The notes: generated by a model from the sequence alone, not told the origin. DNA of 64,000 nucleotides from Orthonyx spaldingii (GCA_013397795.1 VZTJ01001133.1:484679-548678), one strand, 5' to 3'; counted from the stretch's first letter, positions 43,287-54,789 are shown. Made by a program: numbers and translations.

Positions 43287-46200
43287 CTGCAGGAGAGACA
43301 GAGTGCTTAGGGGGGCCCAGGCTTTGGGGGGCTCAGGTTTAGGGGTGTTCAGGCTTCAGGGCTCCTGCAGCAGCAGCAGCAGCTCTACTTTCCCTCTGAG
43401 AAAGTCCAGCTCCTTACTGTGTGCCCTTTTTTGGTTGGATCTTTGTGCAGACAGGAACTGCACTTCACATCGTTACACAACACAATGCCTGATGTCAGGA
43501 GAGGCTAAAGTGCTGGAACTCCTTTAGCCAGCAGCCACTGACCGCTCCTCAGACTCCTGTTGCTGGCACCAGTAAAAGAGCACCACCAAATCCATCTCAC
43601 CCTCAGCTGCGAAATCAGGCTAGAACAGGAGACAAGACCCGCGCGTGCCCCATACAGCTTCCTGGGCATTTCTGCATATTTTTCACCAAGTGAAATGACA
43701 ATTTCACAATTTTCAATAAGTGGATAAAAGTTTTCCTGTATTTTTCCCCAAATACCCAAGGTGAGCCTGTAGCATTCTGGCATTCAACACTTTAGGCTGA
43801 AAAAAACCAAAGGGGAGCAGGAAATTGTCTACGTATTGAGTGTGCAATTCAACTACATTTTTTCTTTCTTAAGAGTGTTTCTTTCTCAACAATAAATGAT
43901 GCCATTTCAGAGCATTCTGGACAACTACTTACACCAGGCTGACAGAGACACAGCCGTGACTCTTTGTGCAGCGCAGGCAATTAATGTAAGTATCCATTCT
44001 TTTCCTTTCCATAACTGCTTTCTTTAAAAACCGCTGTGAGCTGAGAGCCAATCAATACTGACTCATCTCCCTTTAAGTGCTATCGACGGTTTCTGTGTAA
44101 AACCAGGATGTTTTGTTACTGCTGCTGCGGCAGCGCCCGGCCGGAGCAAGCGGCTGGATGTCCCCCAGTGTCCCCAGCCCTGCAGGCCGTGTCGGGGTGC
44201 TCGTCACTGGGACTGACACAACCCCCGGCAGAGGGGCACAAGGAGTGTCGGGGGGTCGGGCACCACCGTGTCTCTCAGGTGAACAGGCGGCTTTGGCACG
44301 GTGGGCAGGAGAGCTGGGGTGCCCCGTGCCGCCTGTCCCCCCGTCAGCGCTCTCCGGGCACACTGACCCATCCCGGGATGGCAGCAGCTGCTGTGCTGGA
44401 GCTCCACTCACCAGACCTGGCTGGACGGTGGCCAGCGACCTGTGCAGCCAGGCCAGGCTGCGGCTCCTGCCCTGGCAGTGGCGCAACCCCACGGCTCCCA
44501 CGGCACCAGACGGGGCGAGGCAGAGCTCTCCGTGCTGGATCAGCCTCAGCCAGGTGTAGTTGAACTTCTGGTTCTGTGGGGAGAGAGCAGGAAGAGACAC
44601 GGCCCCATCAGGCTCCATCGCAGGGCTGGCTGGGGATGGCCACAGCTTCTCTGGGCACCCTGTGCCAGGGCTTCACCAGGAATTCCTTCCCAATATCCCA
44701 TCTAACCCTGCCCTCTGGCAGTGGGAAGCCATTCCCCCTTGTCCTGTCATTCTAGGCCCTTGTTCAAAGTCCTTTTCTGGCCCTCTCGGAGCCCCTTTAG
44801 GAACTGGAAGGGGCTCTAAGGTACAGTTGGATGTTTCACATCAGCACACAAATCACAGGCTGGTATTTAAACGTTTCTCTGTTTGCATGTGCAAACTCAT
44901 AGCTTTATCAAACCTTCCTATACCAGCTGAATTCACTGTTTCTGACATTGTTGCTTGGCTACAGGCTGTGCCAACAGGCAATTCCTGCTCCTTGCTACTC
45001 CCTGGCCGTGTCCCCGGGCGGGAAGGGCTGCGTTAGCTCCCGGGGAGGGGACAGGTCACCACGGGGAGGCACAGGAGCTCCGCGCCAAGCACCAGAAGCA
45101 GTGTGACACACCCGGGGTGTGTGCAGGCTGTCCTTACCGTGCTGTTAACATCACACTCCTCAAAAGTCAGAGTGGTGCCTTCCACAGCGATGCACCCTGC
45201 CAGGGCCACGTTAACGAGCTGGGAAACAGCAACAAAATGCAGAATTAGACATAAATTCCCAAGAAGGGGAAGAGGATGTTACACTGCACTGAACCTGCTG
45301 GGTTCACAGGACTCTGAATAACCAAATACTGTTCACAGAACTAAAGGAGGCAGAAAAGAGTGTTCCAGGGCAGGCTGGACAGGGCTTGGAGCAACGTCTC
45401 TAGTGAAAGGTGTCCCTGCCCATGGCAGGGGATGGAACCTGCCCGCGGCGAGGCGCAGGTTCCGTGCCCGGAGCGGTGCCGGTCCCTCCCTCCGGCCCCG
45501 CAACGCCGGGAACGCGAGCGGCTGCTGCGCTCTGCTGGCGGCGGAGCCGTGCTACAGACCCCGAACCCACAGGCCCCGAACCCACAGACCCCGCACCCAC
45601 AGACCCCGAACTCACAGACCCCGAACCTACAGACCCCACAGTGCACTGCGACCCCCGAGCCGGGGCCGGGAGCGAGGGCGGGATCCCCCGGGATCCCCCT
45701 GTGATGCCGGACATCCTACCACGGAGGGATTTCTGACCCCGAGAGCACATCCAGCCCTGAGGCACATTCTACCCCAGCGGCACATCCTGTCCCGGCACTG
45801 CCGTGTGTCCAGCTCAACCACCCAAACACCCAACCAGCTCTCTAGAGGGAAATTATCCCTTCTATCTGTGACCTGTTTCTTTGTAAAAGTACTGTGGAAT
45901 TCAGACCTCTGTGCCGTATCAAATATCCAGAATGGTACCAAAGCGTGCAGGATGCTGCCCAGGGCACAGCCATCCCCTGAGAACACCGAATCCTTTGGGG
46001 ACATACCAGCCCGCTGGCTTTCACCAGGGGAGCTTCCAGGTCCGGGTAGACGTTCTCCAGGTACCACTGGAAGCTTTTGCACTGGAGCCTCTTCCGCAGC
46101 TGGATTTGTTGGCTCAGGTCGCCCACATCCACGTTTTTCAGGACCAAGTGGTAAGCGTGGCCGTAGAAGAGTTCCTTGTACTCGTCCAGCCAGACCTCTG

Positions 46201-49200
46201 CCACGCGGGCCAGGTTCCTCTCCACCGTTCTCACCCGGTCTTTTGGGAAGGAGTAAGGATTGTCATTCCTGAAAATATGCCCAACTCTGGAGCACGGAAC
46301 TATCTCGATCTCTCCTCCACACATCCAGACCTGAGAAACAGAGGTCACTGATAGAGACACGAGCTGGTGTTGGGCGCTGGCTTTGTGCAAGCCAAGAGAG
46401 AAGCAGAAAGTCAGGTGCCAGGGCAGATGGGATGTCCAGCACGGAGCTGTCCCTGGGGACCCCCTGCCTGAGCCCCATCACCCACCCAGGCTGGCAGGGG
46501 TACAGGCACAGGGACCTACCTTGAATGAAATCTCCATATTTTCCCCTCCCCAGACATCCAGTCCTGGGTCATACATTCCCAACTCAAAGAAATACTTCTT
46601 ATTGATGGAGAACAGGCCACCTGCCATGACAGGGCACCTGGGGACAGAGAGGCCAGATGGTGTGTCAGTGGCCGTGACAGAGATGGCATTTGGATGGCTG
46701 TACCTGGCCTGAAAGCTGTAAGGAGGCAGGGAAGGGAAAAAGGCAGAGGAACGTTCTCCTGGCCCTGGCAGCATGGCTGACATGCCGCAGTGCCATGTGT
46801 GGCGAGAAAGGCTTCCTGGGCTTTGGTCATGCCTGATGGTGGGACTGCCCAGCGTACCTGTGCCTCAGCTGTCCTGGCAAGCACACCAACAACACTCGGC
46901 CACAAAAGAACAACATCCGGCTTCAAAGCAGCCTTTGCTTTGAAATTATTACCAAAGGAACAGGCTGCTTTGCAAAGCTCTCACACTTGCTTTTTTTTTT
47001 TTTACCTTATTATATCAGTCTCCTTGATTTTATTTTTCTCAATGACCTCTTGTGGAATCTGCCTCCATCCAAAATTCATTGGCCAAGTAAAAATCCCACG
47101 CTGGAAGTTGTCCACGGTCATGTAACTAAACAGAGAAAAGATTGGGCTGACTAATTCTGAGTCACATTCCTGATTGAAATGTCACCCCTAATGAGTGAAG
47201 ATGAATATCTGTAGATAATTAAACCAGGATTTTAACAAATTTCATCAGGAATCCTCTTCATGTACTAAAAGTTGTGAAAAAGTGAAAAGGTGTGCGATAA
47301 ACATGGGCCACAGCCACAGCTAATGTCAGTTTCTGGTGCACAGCAATAGTCTGTGTCCCGTGTGGAATGCTGCTGGAGGCCGGTTAGGGGGTCCAGAGTC
47401 ATGGATCCACTGCCTGTAATGAATCCACTGGTCCCAGTCAGAGGTTTCTCTCAGGACACCAGCTGGGACTGTGGCATTCCCAGGGAGGAGCAGCCTCACC
47501 TCATGTCCTTGTCGCTGATGACCTCGATGACGGGACAGGCGACCTTTGTCCGGCGCAGGCGGACCCTCTCCAGCAGCGGCTCCAGCCAGCCCACGTTGCA
47601 CTCCACATGTGAGTCCAGGAATGTCAGGACAGCGCCTGCGGCAGGGGCCGGGGAGGATCAGGCCTTGGGCACCCCAACCCAGCCCCTGCTGAGTAGCCTC
47701 CCCAGAGCCTGCGGGCTCAGGGTGCTGCTGACTGTGCCACAACCCTCCTTGGCTCCCCAGCCCTGCCCAGCCTCAGCCAAGAGCGTTTACTCCAACAGAA
47801 ATGGGAATTTTGGTGCTGACACAGCCTGGCTGGGGCAGGTGGTGCAGCTGGGGCTGGAGACCCTGACCAAAGGACACCCTTGGTGCACTGTGAGGGACAA
47901 ATACACAATGCAGGAGAGGGATCCCGACACGGCTCCCGTCCTACCTTTGGCGATCTGCGCTCCCGCCAGCCTGGCCCGGATCAGACCGTGCCTCTCCTTG
48001 AGCCGCAGGATCTTCACCTTGGGGAACTGCGACATGTATGCGTCCAGCTGCTCCTTCAGGTACTCTGCAGAGGGGACAGGGAGTCTGACTTACCCACGGT
48101 CTCCCACTTAAGGCTGAAAAGCCACAAGTAGATTTTCCCTGGAAGCACCTCCAGGCACACCAGGTCCTCAGGTCTGGGGTGTGAACATCTGGGCACAGTG
48201 CGCAGCTCCTTGAGTGCCTGGTGTGAGCTTTGAAGCCATCAGAGACAGCGCTTTTCCTGGAGAACCAGCAGTGGGGAAATGACACCATTCCTAAATTTTT
48301 AAGGGCTGAAGTCAGCAGGGAGTGGAAGCATCACAGGTAGGGGTTGAAATACTGATGGAAGGCACCGTCCAGCGCAGATTCCAGCTCAGCACTGCTCCCA
48401 CTGCAGTTCCCCATCCTCTGAGCCACACTGGAACACAGGGCACCTGCCTGGGAGCTGCACAGTGAGGGCTGAGACCATCTCCTGATTGCACAAGTCCTTG
48501 AGCCAGGACGCCCCAAAGATGAATGGGCTGGGCAGGACCCAGCTCTCTGGTGCTCCCAGAGCCTCCAGTAGCCTCTGCCTTCATCCCTCACAGCCAGCCC
48601 CAGCACCCCCTGGCCTCTGAACCCCCTCAGCCCCAGCGCAGGCTAGGGATGCACTTCAATACAGAGAAGGAGAAAATGTGATTTCTCTCCTATTTAGAAT
48701 TGAATTACAGAAAACAAATTGCATTTTGCCCTCAAGTTATATTGGTTTCAAAAAGGCAGCAGCTTCACCTACCCTTAGTGCTGAAGTCATCCACCAAAAT
48801 GACCTCCTTGATCAGGTGAGGGGGAGAGCGGCTGAGGACGCTGTGCACGGAGCGCAGCAGGGCCGACCACACCTCATCCACGAAGCACATGATGATGCTG
48901 GTGCTCGGGAGGTCGTTGTGCACCTGCTGCTTGGAGCACCTGCAACAACAACGCAGGCTCACAGGTGATGGCCAGTCACACTCCTGGAAACCTGCGGGCT
49001 TAGTGTTTCTGGGAAAATGTGCGGGGAAGGGGAAAATGACCAACGTGAAATATGAAGGGAGAGCCCTGCAGTGTTGGGAAGGGAACAGAGGAGTGAGGGG
49101 GGAACCCCACGCACAGCCCTGGGGCCCCTTGTGTGGGCAGCCCCATGGGACAGGATCTGCTCACTGGGTTCTGATAGGAACATGTTCTGAAGGAAATTTA

Positions 49201-51926
49201 GAGGAATTTCAGGGCTTCACAGTTAATCAGAAGTGCTCTGGCTAAATGAAAATGACCCCAGAATTACTCCATGACAATTCTTGAGATCTGTCTTTCTGTC
49301 TCAGGGAGTTCAGTGGGCAGAAAACACCAAAAAGTCCATTTTGGATCCAGTTCTACCTCCACAAGCCCCTTGCTGGGCAGCTGGTGAGCAGAACTGGGTC
49401 ATGCCCCCTTTGTCCTCTGCCATAGAATCCTGGAACAGTTTGAATTGGAAGGGACCTTAAAGCCCATCTCCTTCCAACTGCTCCCATGGGCAGGGACACC
49501 TTCCACTAAACCAAGTTGCTCAGAACCCCAGTCAGCCTGGCCTCAGACTTCCAGGGATGGGGCAGCCACAGCTGCTCTGGGCACCCTGTGCCAGGGCCTC
49601 CCTACCCTCACAGGGAACAATTCCTTCCCAAATATCCCATCTAACCCTGCCCTCTGGCAGTGGGAAACCACTGCTCCTTGTCCTGGCACTCCAGGCCCTT
49701 GTCCAAAGTCCCTCTCCATCTCTCTTGGAGCTCCTTTATGCACTGGAAGGGGCTCTAAGGCCTCCTGGACCTTCTCTTCCCTTACTCTCTCAGCCCCAGG
49801 ACTCCTGATCCGGGCTCTGCACAGACCACTCCCCACAAGCCTCTCGCCCGTCACACTCCCGCTCAGGGCCCTGCCCCTCACACCAGCTGCAGGGACACAG
49901 GTGAGCACCAGCATTGTCAGTACAGCTCCACAAGCAGCGAGCTTTGTGCATGGAGAGGCATGGACTGGCCAGACTTCAGTGGGCTGGTCCCATACTCCAG
50001 GAAGAATCACGAGAGGAACTGGAGTCTAAACTGGGAGAGACTGGAATACACCAAAAAAATAACGAGCTGTTTGGTTCCCAAGAGCTGCCACCAGCCACTG
50101 CCCTGAGCTGGCCCTTACAGCCCGGTCCCTGCTGTGCCAGCGGGCCGCGGGCAGAGCCTGCACAGGCTCCTGCCAGAACCAGCGTGCCCAGGGCAGCTCC
50201 GTGCCCCGTGGCAGCAGCTCACACCCCCGGGGACGCGCCCTGTTTGGCCAAGGTGTTCGCCGTGACGCCAAAGCGTCTCCCCCGGGCAGGTGCGTCACTC
50301 CCCGGAGGCGCTTCCTGCTCCGCACCCCCGGGGCTTTGCTGTCCAGAACAACCCCGCGCTGGCTTTGCGCCACCACGGCTCTGGCCCTGTGCACAGGTAG
50401 CTTCTGTAGGTGGCATCAGGAAGCAGCCCTGGCTGTCTGTCCCTTTCCCTGCTCCGTTCTTCCCGTGCAGGGTCTCGCCTCAGGAGGCACCACCAGCACT
50501 GTGGGAATGTCTGCACTGTCCTGTGGGATGGGTCACGACAACCTGCAAACTTCACCCAGTTTTATGTTTAACAACAAGCTGCTCCGGCCTGGACAGGCAA
50601 AAACCACCTGACAGACAGCACGGCTGAAGTGGAGGGCTCGGTGTGCCCCCAGCAACCCTCCCCAGAGCCACAGAGCCCATTCCCGGGGTGCAGCACAGGG
50701 TTTGTGCAAGGGGAGCGGATCTTACCCGGCAGGCCTGGTGTCTGCGATGGCTCGATCCACAGGGATCAGATCGCTGAGGTAGACATTAAAGTTTCCTTCT
50801 TTCCATCTGCTTTTTGCTTCTTTTTGTTTATCGTCAGGGACTGCAACAGGGCGTCCAAACTGGCCGGGAGCTCGCGGGTCTCTTGGGGCAAGCGTTGCAT
50901 CCATGGACAGGACTCTGTGCACCCCCGGGCTGCTGCCAGCCTGCTCCTGCCCATCCTGGCCAGCGCCGGCCGCTCCAGGAGCTGCTCCTGCCTGCTCCTG
51001 CCCATCCCGGCCAGCGCCGGCCGCTCCAGGAGCTGCTCCNGCCCCGCCCCACCCCGGCCAGCGCCGGCCGCTCCAGGAGCTGCTCCTGCCTGCTCCTGCC
51101 CATCCTGGCCAGCGCCGGCCGCTCCAGGAGCTGCTCCCCCCTGTTCCTGCCCATCCTGGTCATTGCCAGCCGCTCCAGGAGCTGCTCCCCGCTGTTCCTG
51201 CCCATCCTGGCCAGTGCCAGCCGCTCCAGGAGCTGCTCCCGCCTGCTCCTGCCGGTCCTGCTCAGTGCCAGCTGGCCCGGGAGCTGCTCCCGGCGTCGCA
51301 CCCAGTGTCCGGCTCCGGCCACCCATCGCGGTGGCCCCAGCAGTGGCAGTCGCAGCGTGGGCACCATCCCTGCTTTTCTCAGCAAGTTCTTTGCGCTTCC
51401 CATGTCTCCTTGTGGCGTTCCCCGCAAAGCGAGGCCCACGACGGGGGGTTGCGGGGCTGACGAGGTTCATCCCCTCTTTGCTAATGAGGACGAAGCGAGT
51501 TTTGGAGGAAGTTTCTTTCCGTCCCACGTTTGTTTCCTCTGCTCCCGGCGGGGCTGCCGTGCCCGCATCCCGGGCGGCGGGGCCGGTGTGTCCCGCCGTG
51601 CCGGAGGGTCGCTGCTCGCTGCCGTGCCCGGGGAGCGCCGTGAGCCCGGCTGCCCGCGGGGGCTCGCTGTGCCCCGGGGCCGGGGGCTGCCGGGGAGGCG
51701 ACGATGGTCCCCCGGCCCCGTGCCCGGCGGGGGATGCTCCCGGCTCCCCCGCTGCCTTTGCCGGCGCCTCGGGGCCGCGCCGGGGCCGCGCCCGCCCCAA
51801 CCCCAACCCCGGCCCCGGNNNNNNNNNNNNNNNNNNNNNNNNNNNNNNNNNNCAGGCCACCGAGGCGGCGAACACGAAGGCCAGGGCCCGCCCGCTGCCG
51901 CGGAACAGCCGCCGCAGCCCGCTCAT
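43140..51926 (-). CDS. GALNT5: GALNT5, polypeptide N-acetylgalactosaminyltransferase 5 (10 exons, gap in exon 1)
   Basis: Type II Golgi membrane enzyme that moves GalNAc from UDP-GalNAc to Ser/Thr, starting mucin-type O-glycans (family knowledge). Exons in order: 50726-51926, 48773-48939, 47945-48064, 47500-47635, 47006-47125, 46520-46637, 46007-46330, 45138-45218, 44412-44573, 43140-43286. Domains: cytoplasmic tip MSGLRRLFRGSGR and the start of the membrane anchor (cut by the N gap), a long low-complexity stem, GT-A catalytic domain (IIMCFVDE; DSH metal motif in LTFLDSHVECN; WGGENMEISFK), then a ricin-type lectin domain ending QKWQFGTYHAD. The stem end RWKEGNFNVYLSDLIPVDRA is typical of GALNT5. 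Exons 2-10 keep frame with canonical splice sites. Exon 1 is out of frame by 4 bp at an n-containing repeat unit, probably an assembly error. Human is about 940 aa; this one about 860 plus the gap. Confidence 0.95.
43287..44411. other. GALNT5: GALNT5 intron 9
   Basis: No exon or repeat family recognised; a short (GCA)n run lies near 43370-43384. Confidence 0.8.
44412..44573 (-). CDS. GALNT5: GALNT5 exon 9: lectin domain
   Basis: 162 bp, acceptor CTCCCCACAG and donor GTGAGT. Encodes NQKFNYTWLRLIQHGELCL and LAWLHRSLATV. Confidence 0.93.
44612..44823 (-). mobile_element. CR1 LINE fragment in GALNT5 intron 8
   Basis: Reverse-complement CR1: CCACAGCTTCTCTGGGCACC, TTCCTTCCCAATATCCCATC, CCCTTGTCCTGTCATTCTAG, GGAACTGGAAGGGGCTCTAA. 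Confidence 0.92.
45138..45218 (-). CDS. GALNT5: GALNT5 exon 8: lectin domain start
   Basis: 81 bp, acceptor TTTCCCAG and donor GTAAGG. Encodes LVNVALAGCIAVEGTT and FEECDVNST, aligning with human LINVALGKC. Confidence 0.92.
45360..45437 (+). mobile_element. CR1 LINE fragment
   Basis: TTCCAGGGCAGGCTGGACAG, GGCTTGGAGCAACGTCTCTA, AGGTGTCCCTGCCCATGGCA. Confidence 0.85.
45554..45637 (+). repeat. 15-bp minisatellite, about 5-6 copies, in GALNT5 intron 7
   Basis: Unit CACAGACCCCGAACC with single-base variants. Confidence 0.92.
46007..46330 (-). CDS. GALNT5: GALNT5 exon 7: end of catalytic domain
   Basis: 324 bp, phase 0 both ends, donor GTATGT. Encodes VWMCGGEIEIVPCSRVGHIF, NPYSFPKDR, AEVWLDEYKELFYGH and CKSFQWYLENVYPD. 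Confidence 0.95.
46520..46637 (-). CDS. GALNT5: GALNT5 exon 6: substrate-binding region
   Basis: 118 bp, donor GTAGGT. Encodes CPVMAGGLFSINKKYFFELG and DVWGGENMEISFK. Confidence 0.96.
47006..47125 (-). CDS. GALNT5: GALNT5 exon 5
   Basis: 120 bp. Encodes YMTVDNFQRGIFTWPMNFGW. The donor GTAAAA runs straight into a 13-A tract. Confidence 0.94.
47500..47635 (-). CDS. GALNT5: GALNT5 exon 4: DXH metal site
   Basis: 136 bp, donor GTGAGG. Encodes VLTFLDSHVECNVGWLEPLL and KVACPVIEVISDKDM; Asp-Ser-His binds Mn2+ in this family. Confidence 0.96.
47945..48064 (-). CDS. GALNT5: GALNT5 exon 3
   Basis: 120 bp, donor GTAGGA. Encodes YLKEQLDAYMSQFPKVKIL and RLKERHGLIRARLAGAQ. Confidence 0.96.
48065..48772. 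other. GALNT5: GALNT5 intron 2
   Basis: Nothing beyond ordinary intron sequence seen. Confidence 0.8.
48773..48939 (-). CDS. GALNT5: GALNT5 exon 2: start of catalytic domain
   Basis: 167 bp, donor GTAGGT. Encodes STSIIMCFVDEVWSALLRS and SPPHLIKEVILVDDFSTK. Confidence 0.96.
49422..49800 (-). mobile_element. CR1 LINE fragment in GALNT5 intron 1 (longest copy)
   Basis: About 380 bp of reverse-complement CR1: AGAATCCTGGAACAGTTTGA, GGGACCTTAAAGCCCATCTC, CCACAGCTGCTCTGGGCACC, CCTTGTCCTGGCACTCCAGG, ending near CTTCTCTTCCC. Same strand as GALNT5. Confidence 0.95.
50726..51926 (-). CDS. GALNT5: GALNT5 exon 1: anchor and stem (34-base N gap, frame break)
   Basis: ATG at 51926-51924. Human MNRIRKFFRGSGRVLAFIF aligns with MSGLRRLFRGSGRALAFVF. 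N gap at 51819-51852. The stem contains seven 17-residue repeats (about 50930-51300); one unit, holding the n at 51040, is 47 instead of 51 bp, and the frame changes there. Ends DRAIADTRPAG, donor GTAAGA. Confidence 0.88.
50930..51300 (-). repeat. GALNT5: 51-bp coding minisatellite, 7 units, in GALNT5 exon 1
   Basis: CCAGGAGCTG-type landmarks recur at 50975, 51026, 51073, 51124, 51175, 51226 and 51277: every step is 51 bp except one of 47 bp holding the n at 51040. Encodes GAAPGAAGAGQDGQEQA-type 17-residue units with no Ser or Thr. Confidence 0.95.
51819..51852. other. Assembly gap (34 N)
   Basis: Lies in GALNT5 exon 1 within the membrane anchor coding sequence. Flanks are extremely GC-rich. 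The true gap length is unknown. Confidence 0.99.
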
Positions 51927-52400
51927 CCCCGGGCGGGCGCGGAGCCGCCGGGCCAGCGGAGCGGGAGGCGGGACGGGGACGGGGACGCGGATGGGGACGG
52001 GACGCGGCTGCCCCCGCCCCATCCCGCGCCGGGACCCGCCCGCGCTGTAACCCGAGCCCGGGACCCGCCCGGCCCCGGCGGGACATCCCGGAGGAACGGG
52101 ACCGTGGCTCGGGGGTGACATTCCGGGGGATGGGCGGTGCAGCTCGGGGGGGACATCCCCAGGGACCAGTGATGCTGCTGGGGAGGACACCCCGCCGGAA
52201 CAGTGATGTGTCTCGGGGCGCCTCTGCCCGGGGGAGTGGCAGGGAGCGGAGCTGTGGCTCGGGGGTCCCCACCGGGGGCAGAGGGGCCGTGGCTCGGGGG
52301 GGGCCGTGGGGGTCGGTGCTCCACGTGGCAGCTGGCGCGGCGGTCGGTGGTTGAGCCGCTGCTGAGGACGTGGGTGTGTTCCACATCCCGCTCAATTACA
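51927..52400 (-). promoter_or_regulatory. GALNT5: GALNT5 CpG island/promoter candidate
   Basis: CpG- and GC-rich sequence directly before the minus-strand ATG, continuous with GC-rich exon 1. The start site is not determined. Confidence 0.5.
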
Positions 52401-52528
52401 GGGCACGGGAGCCACGCAGGCGAAGCACGGCAGCCTCCGGTGGGCTGAGCCGGAGAACGCCGAGAAAGGAACCAGCGAGGAACCACCCTCCTGCTCCGGC
52501 CCTGGACCGCAGGCTGGGACGTGGCAGG

Positions 52529-52864
52529 CTTTGCTGGCAGTGCTGGCTGTGCCCGCTGTTCTGGATGTGCTGACTGTGCCACCTGAACTGGCTATGCCAG
52601 CTGTGCCATGTGTGCTGGCTGTGCTGGCTGTCCTGGCTGTGCTGGCAATGCTGGCCATGCTGGCTGTGCTGACCGTGCTGGCCGTGCTGGCCGTGCTGGC
52701 TATGCAGACCGTGCTGGCTGTGCTGGCAATGCTGGCAATGCTGGCCGTGCTGGCCGTGCTGGCCGTGCTGGCAATGCTGGCAATGCTGGCCGTGCTGGCC
52801 GTGCTGGCAATGCTGGCAATGCTGGCAATGCTGGCAATGCTGGCTGTGCTGACCGTGCTGGCGG
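52529..52864 (+). repeat. 9-bp minisatellite, about 37 copies, upstream of GALNT5
   Basis: Units TGCTGGCAA, TGCTGGCCG and TGCTGGCTG (starting at the TG of each) with few interruptions, about 600-940 bp before the GALNT5 ATG. All frames stay open through it on both strands. Confidence 0.96.
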
Positions 52865-54789
52865 TTGAGGGCTGGGGCTGCCTGCAGACACCAGGGGCTC
52901 CAGCCTGGGAGCGCTCAGGTGGGCTGTGCAGGGCATCCTGAGAACACCCCAGGCAGCCCCACCGTGCCGGGTCGGAGTGGCTGTAGAACCGGATTGACAC
53001 CCGGGTACAGGGCCCCCGGTGTTCCCCGGCCTCGCCTGGTGTCGGGTGTGGGTGTGGGTGACACCTGGTGAACCCTCGGCAGGAGCTGTTCCTGCGGACA
53101 GGGCCGTGTGGGAGAGGCTGTGTGGGGTCGGGATATTTGGGAGGTGCTCTGTGCGGGGGTGGCTCCGTGCAGGGCTGAGCTCCGCATGCCGGGACAGCCA
53201 CGCCAGACCGCCATGAGCGGACAGCACCAAGTGGGCAACACGACGCCCCGGAGAGTCTCTGCCATCCCACCGCGTCCGGGAGCGAGGGCCCTGGCAGCAG
53301 CAAGCACTGCACACTGACCTGCCGGGCACTCCACTGCCCACGCCAGAGCCCCCGGGCAGCAGCTCCCCTGCCAGTGAGCGCCGTCACTCTGCCGGGGGAC
53401 ACCTGGCACAGCCGGGTGGCAGCCGAGGCACCTTCTGACATGGCCAGGTGAAGGAGCTGTGGGATCAGGTCCGACATGGGGACAGCAGTTCTGAGAACTC
53501 AGGATACGGGCGCTGAAGTGAAAGAAAAAAAGCCTGAGCTGATATTTTGCAGCTTTATTAAACTTAGTTTAAGCTCTCCTTAAATTCTCTGGTATTAATA
53601 AATTTAATAGCAATGCACTGTATCCCACATCCCAAAGCAGATTTTGTTAAATAAAGGGCTCCAACCCGCTGCAGTGCATATGAATATTGAAAAGAAATAA
53701 GTGGAAAAAAATTACATTAATATTCATACTTCAAAAAATTAGTAATATCAAAATCCAGCCTATGGTTACATTGTGTGATGGAAAACAAACGAAATGGACA
53801 TTCTGTTGTTTTTCCAAGGCTTTTCTTTGCCAAACAAACTCCTTCAGACGTGGCACACTGTTCTGATTTCAGAGGATTTGCATGTGTGGATGGTGCTTGA
53901 GAATGCTCAGTAAGAGGGAGGGAAGGATAAGACTGCAAAAACTGTCTAAAGGGAAAAAAAATGAGCAGCAGCTTGAGAGTAAGTAAGGAATGAACTTAAA
54001 TGAAACAATTCCATCGGTTTAGAAATAAAAGTTTGATGCACGTGGACAGTGCTTCATTCACCGTGCTGACACAACATCTCCATTTTCATTGTTTTTTCCT
54101 TTGCTGGCGCTGACCCTCCCTGAGGCATTGCTGAGTCCCCACTGCTGGGAGCTGGGGCCGCGCTTTAGGGCTCAGCCCCGGAGCCAGGCGGGTGCAGGGG
54201 GCTCAGCACCGCACAGGACACAGCAGCACAGGCGGGTCCCTGGAGCTGCTGCACGGGTGTTTCTCTGCCAATGGGCCAGGCCAGCAGCCTCTTCCCTAAG
54301 CCCTGGGCACAAGATCCAGCCCTGCCGGGGCAGGGAGAGACCCGAGACGTCCTGCTGAGCTTCAGCTTCAGACTTACGCGTTGTGACAAAGTCGTCGCCG
54401 GCTCGGTAGGGTCAGGCTTTCCCTCCAATCACTCTGTGATTTGGCTCTCCTCCCTGGCAAGTACAAATGTTCCAGATAGCTGAACAGATTCCATGACACA
54501 AGACAGCTGCTTTTGTAGGGAGGAATTAATTTAATCAAGTACTCCATCATTAAAATAATCTGACGTGTCAGATGGGAAAGCACGGAAGCAAGCTTGCTTG
54601 AAAATGAAAACTCAACACTTTTTCAGCCAGAAGTGTCCCAGAAGATAAGGCAATGTTAATATAACTCATTCTGGGTCTCTCTATAATATTTTAGTAATGT
54701 AAATAATATATTGCCCTAAGATAATTTGTGAAGGAATGATCTCTTGCTAAAGCCTGGCTGGCTTGGTAAATTGTATTTCTTTTATGGAG

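Noticed and set aside
52392..53477. 361-residue minus-strand open frame upstream of GALNT5
   Set aside because: Built largely from the 9-bp minisatellite (Ala-Ser-Thr/Ile repeats); all frames are open there.
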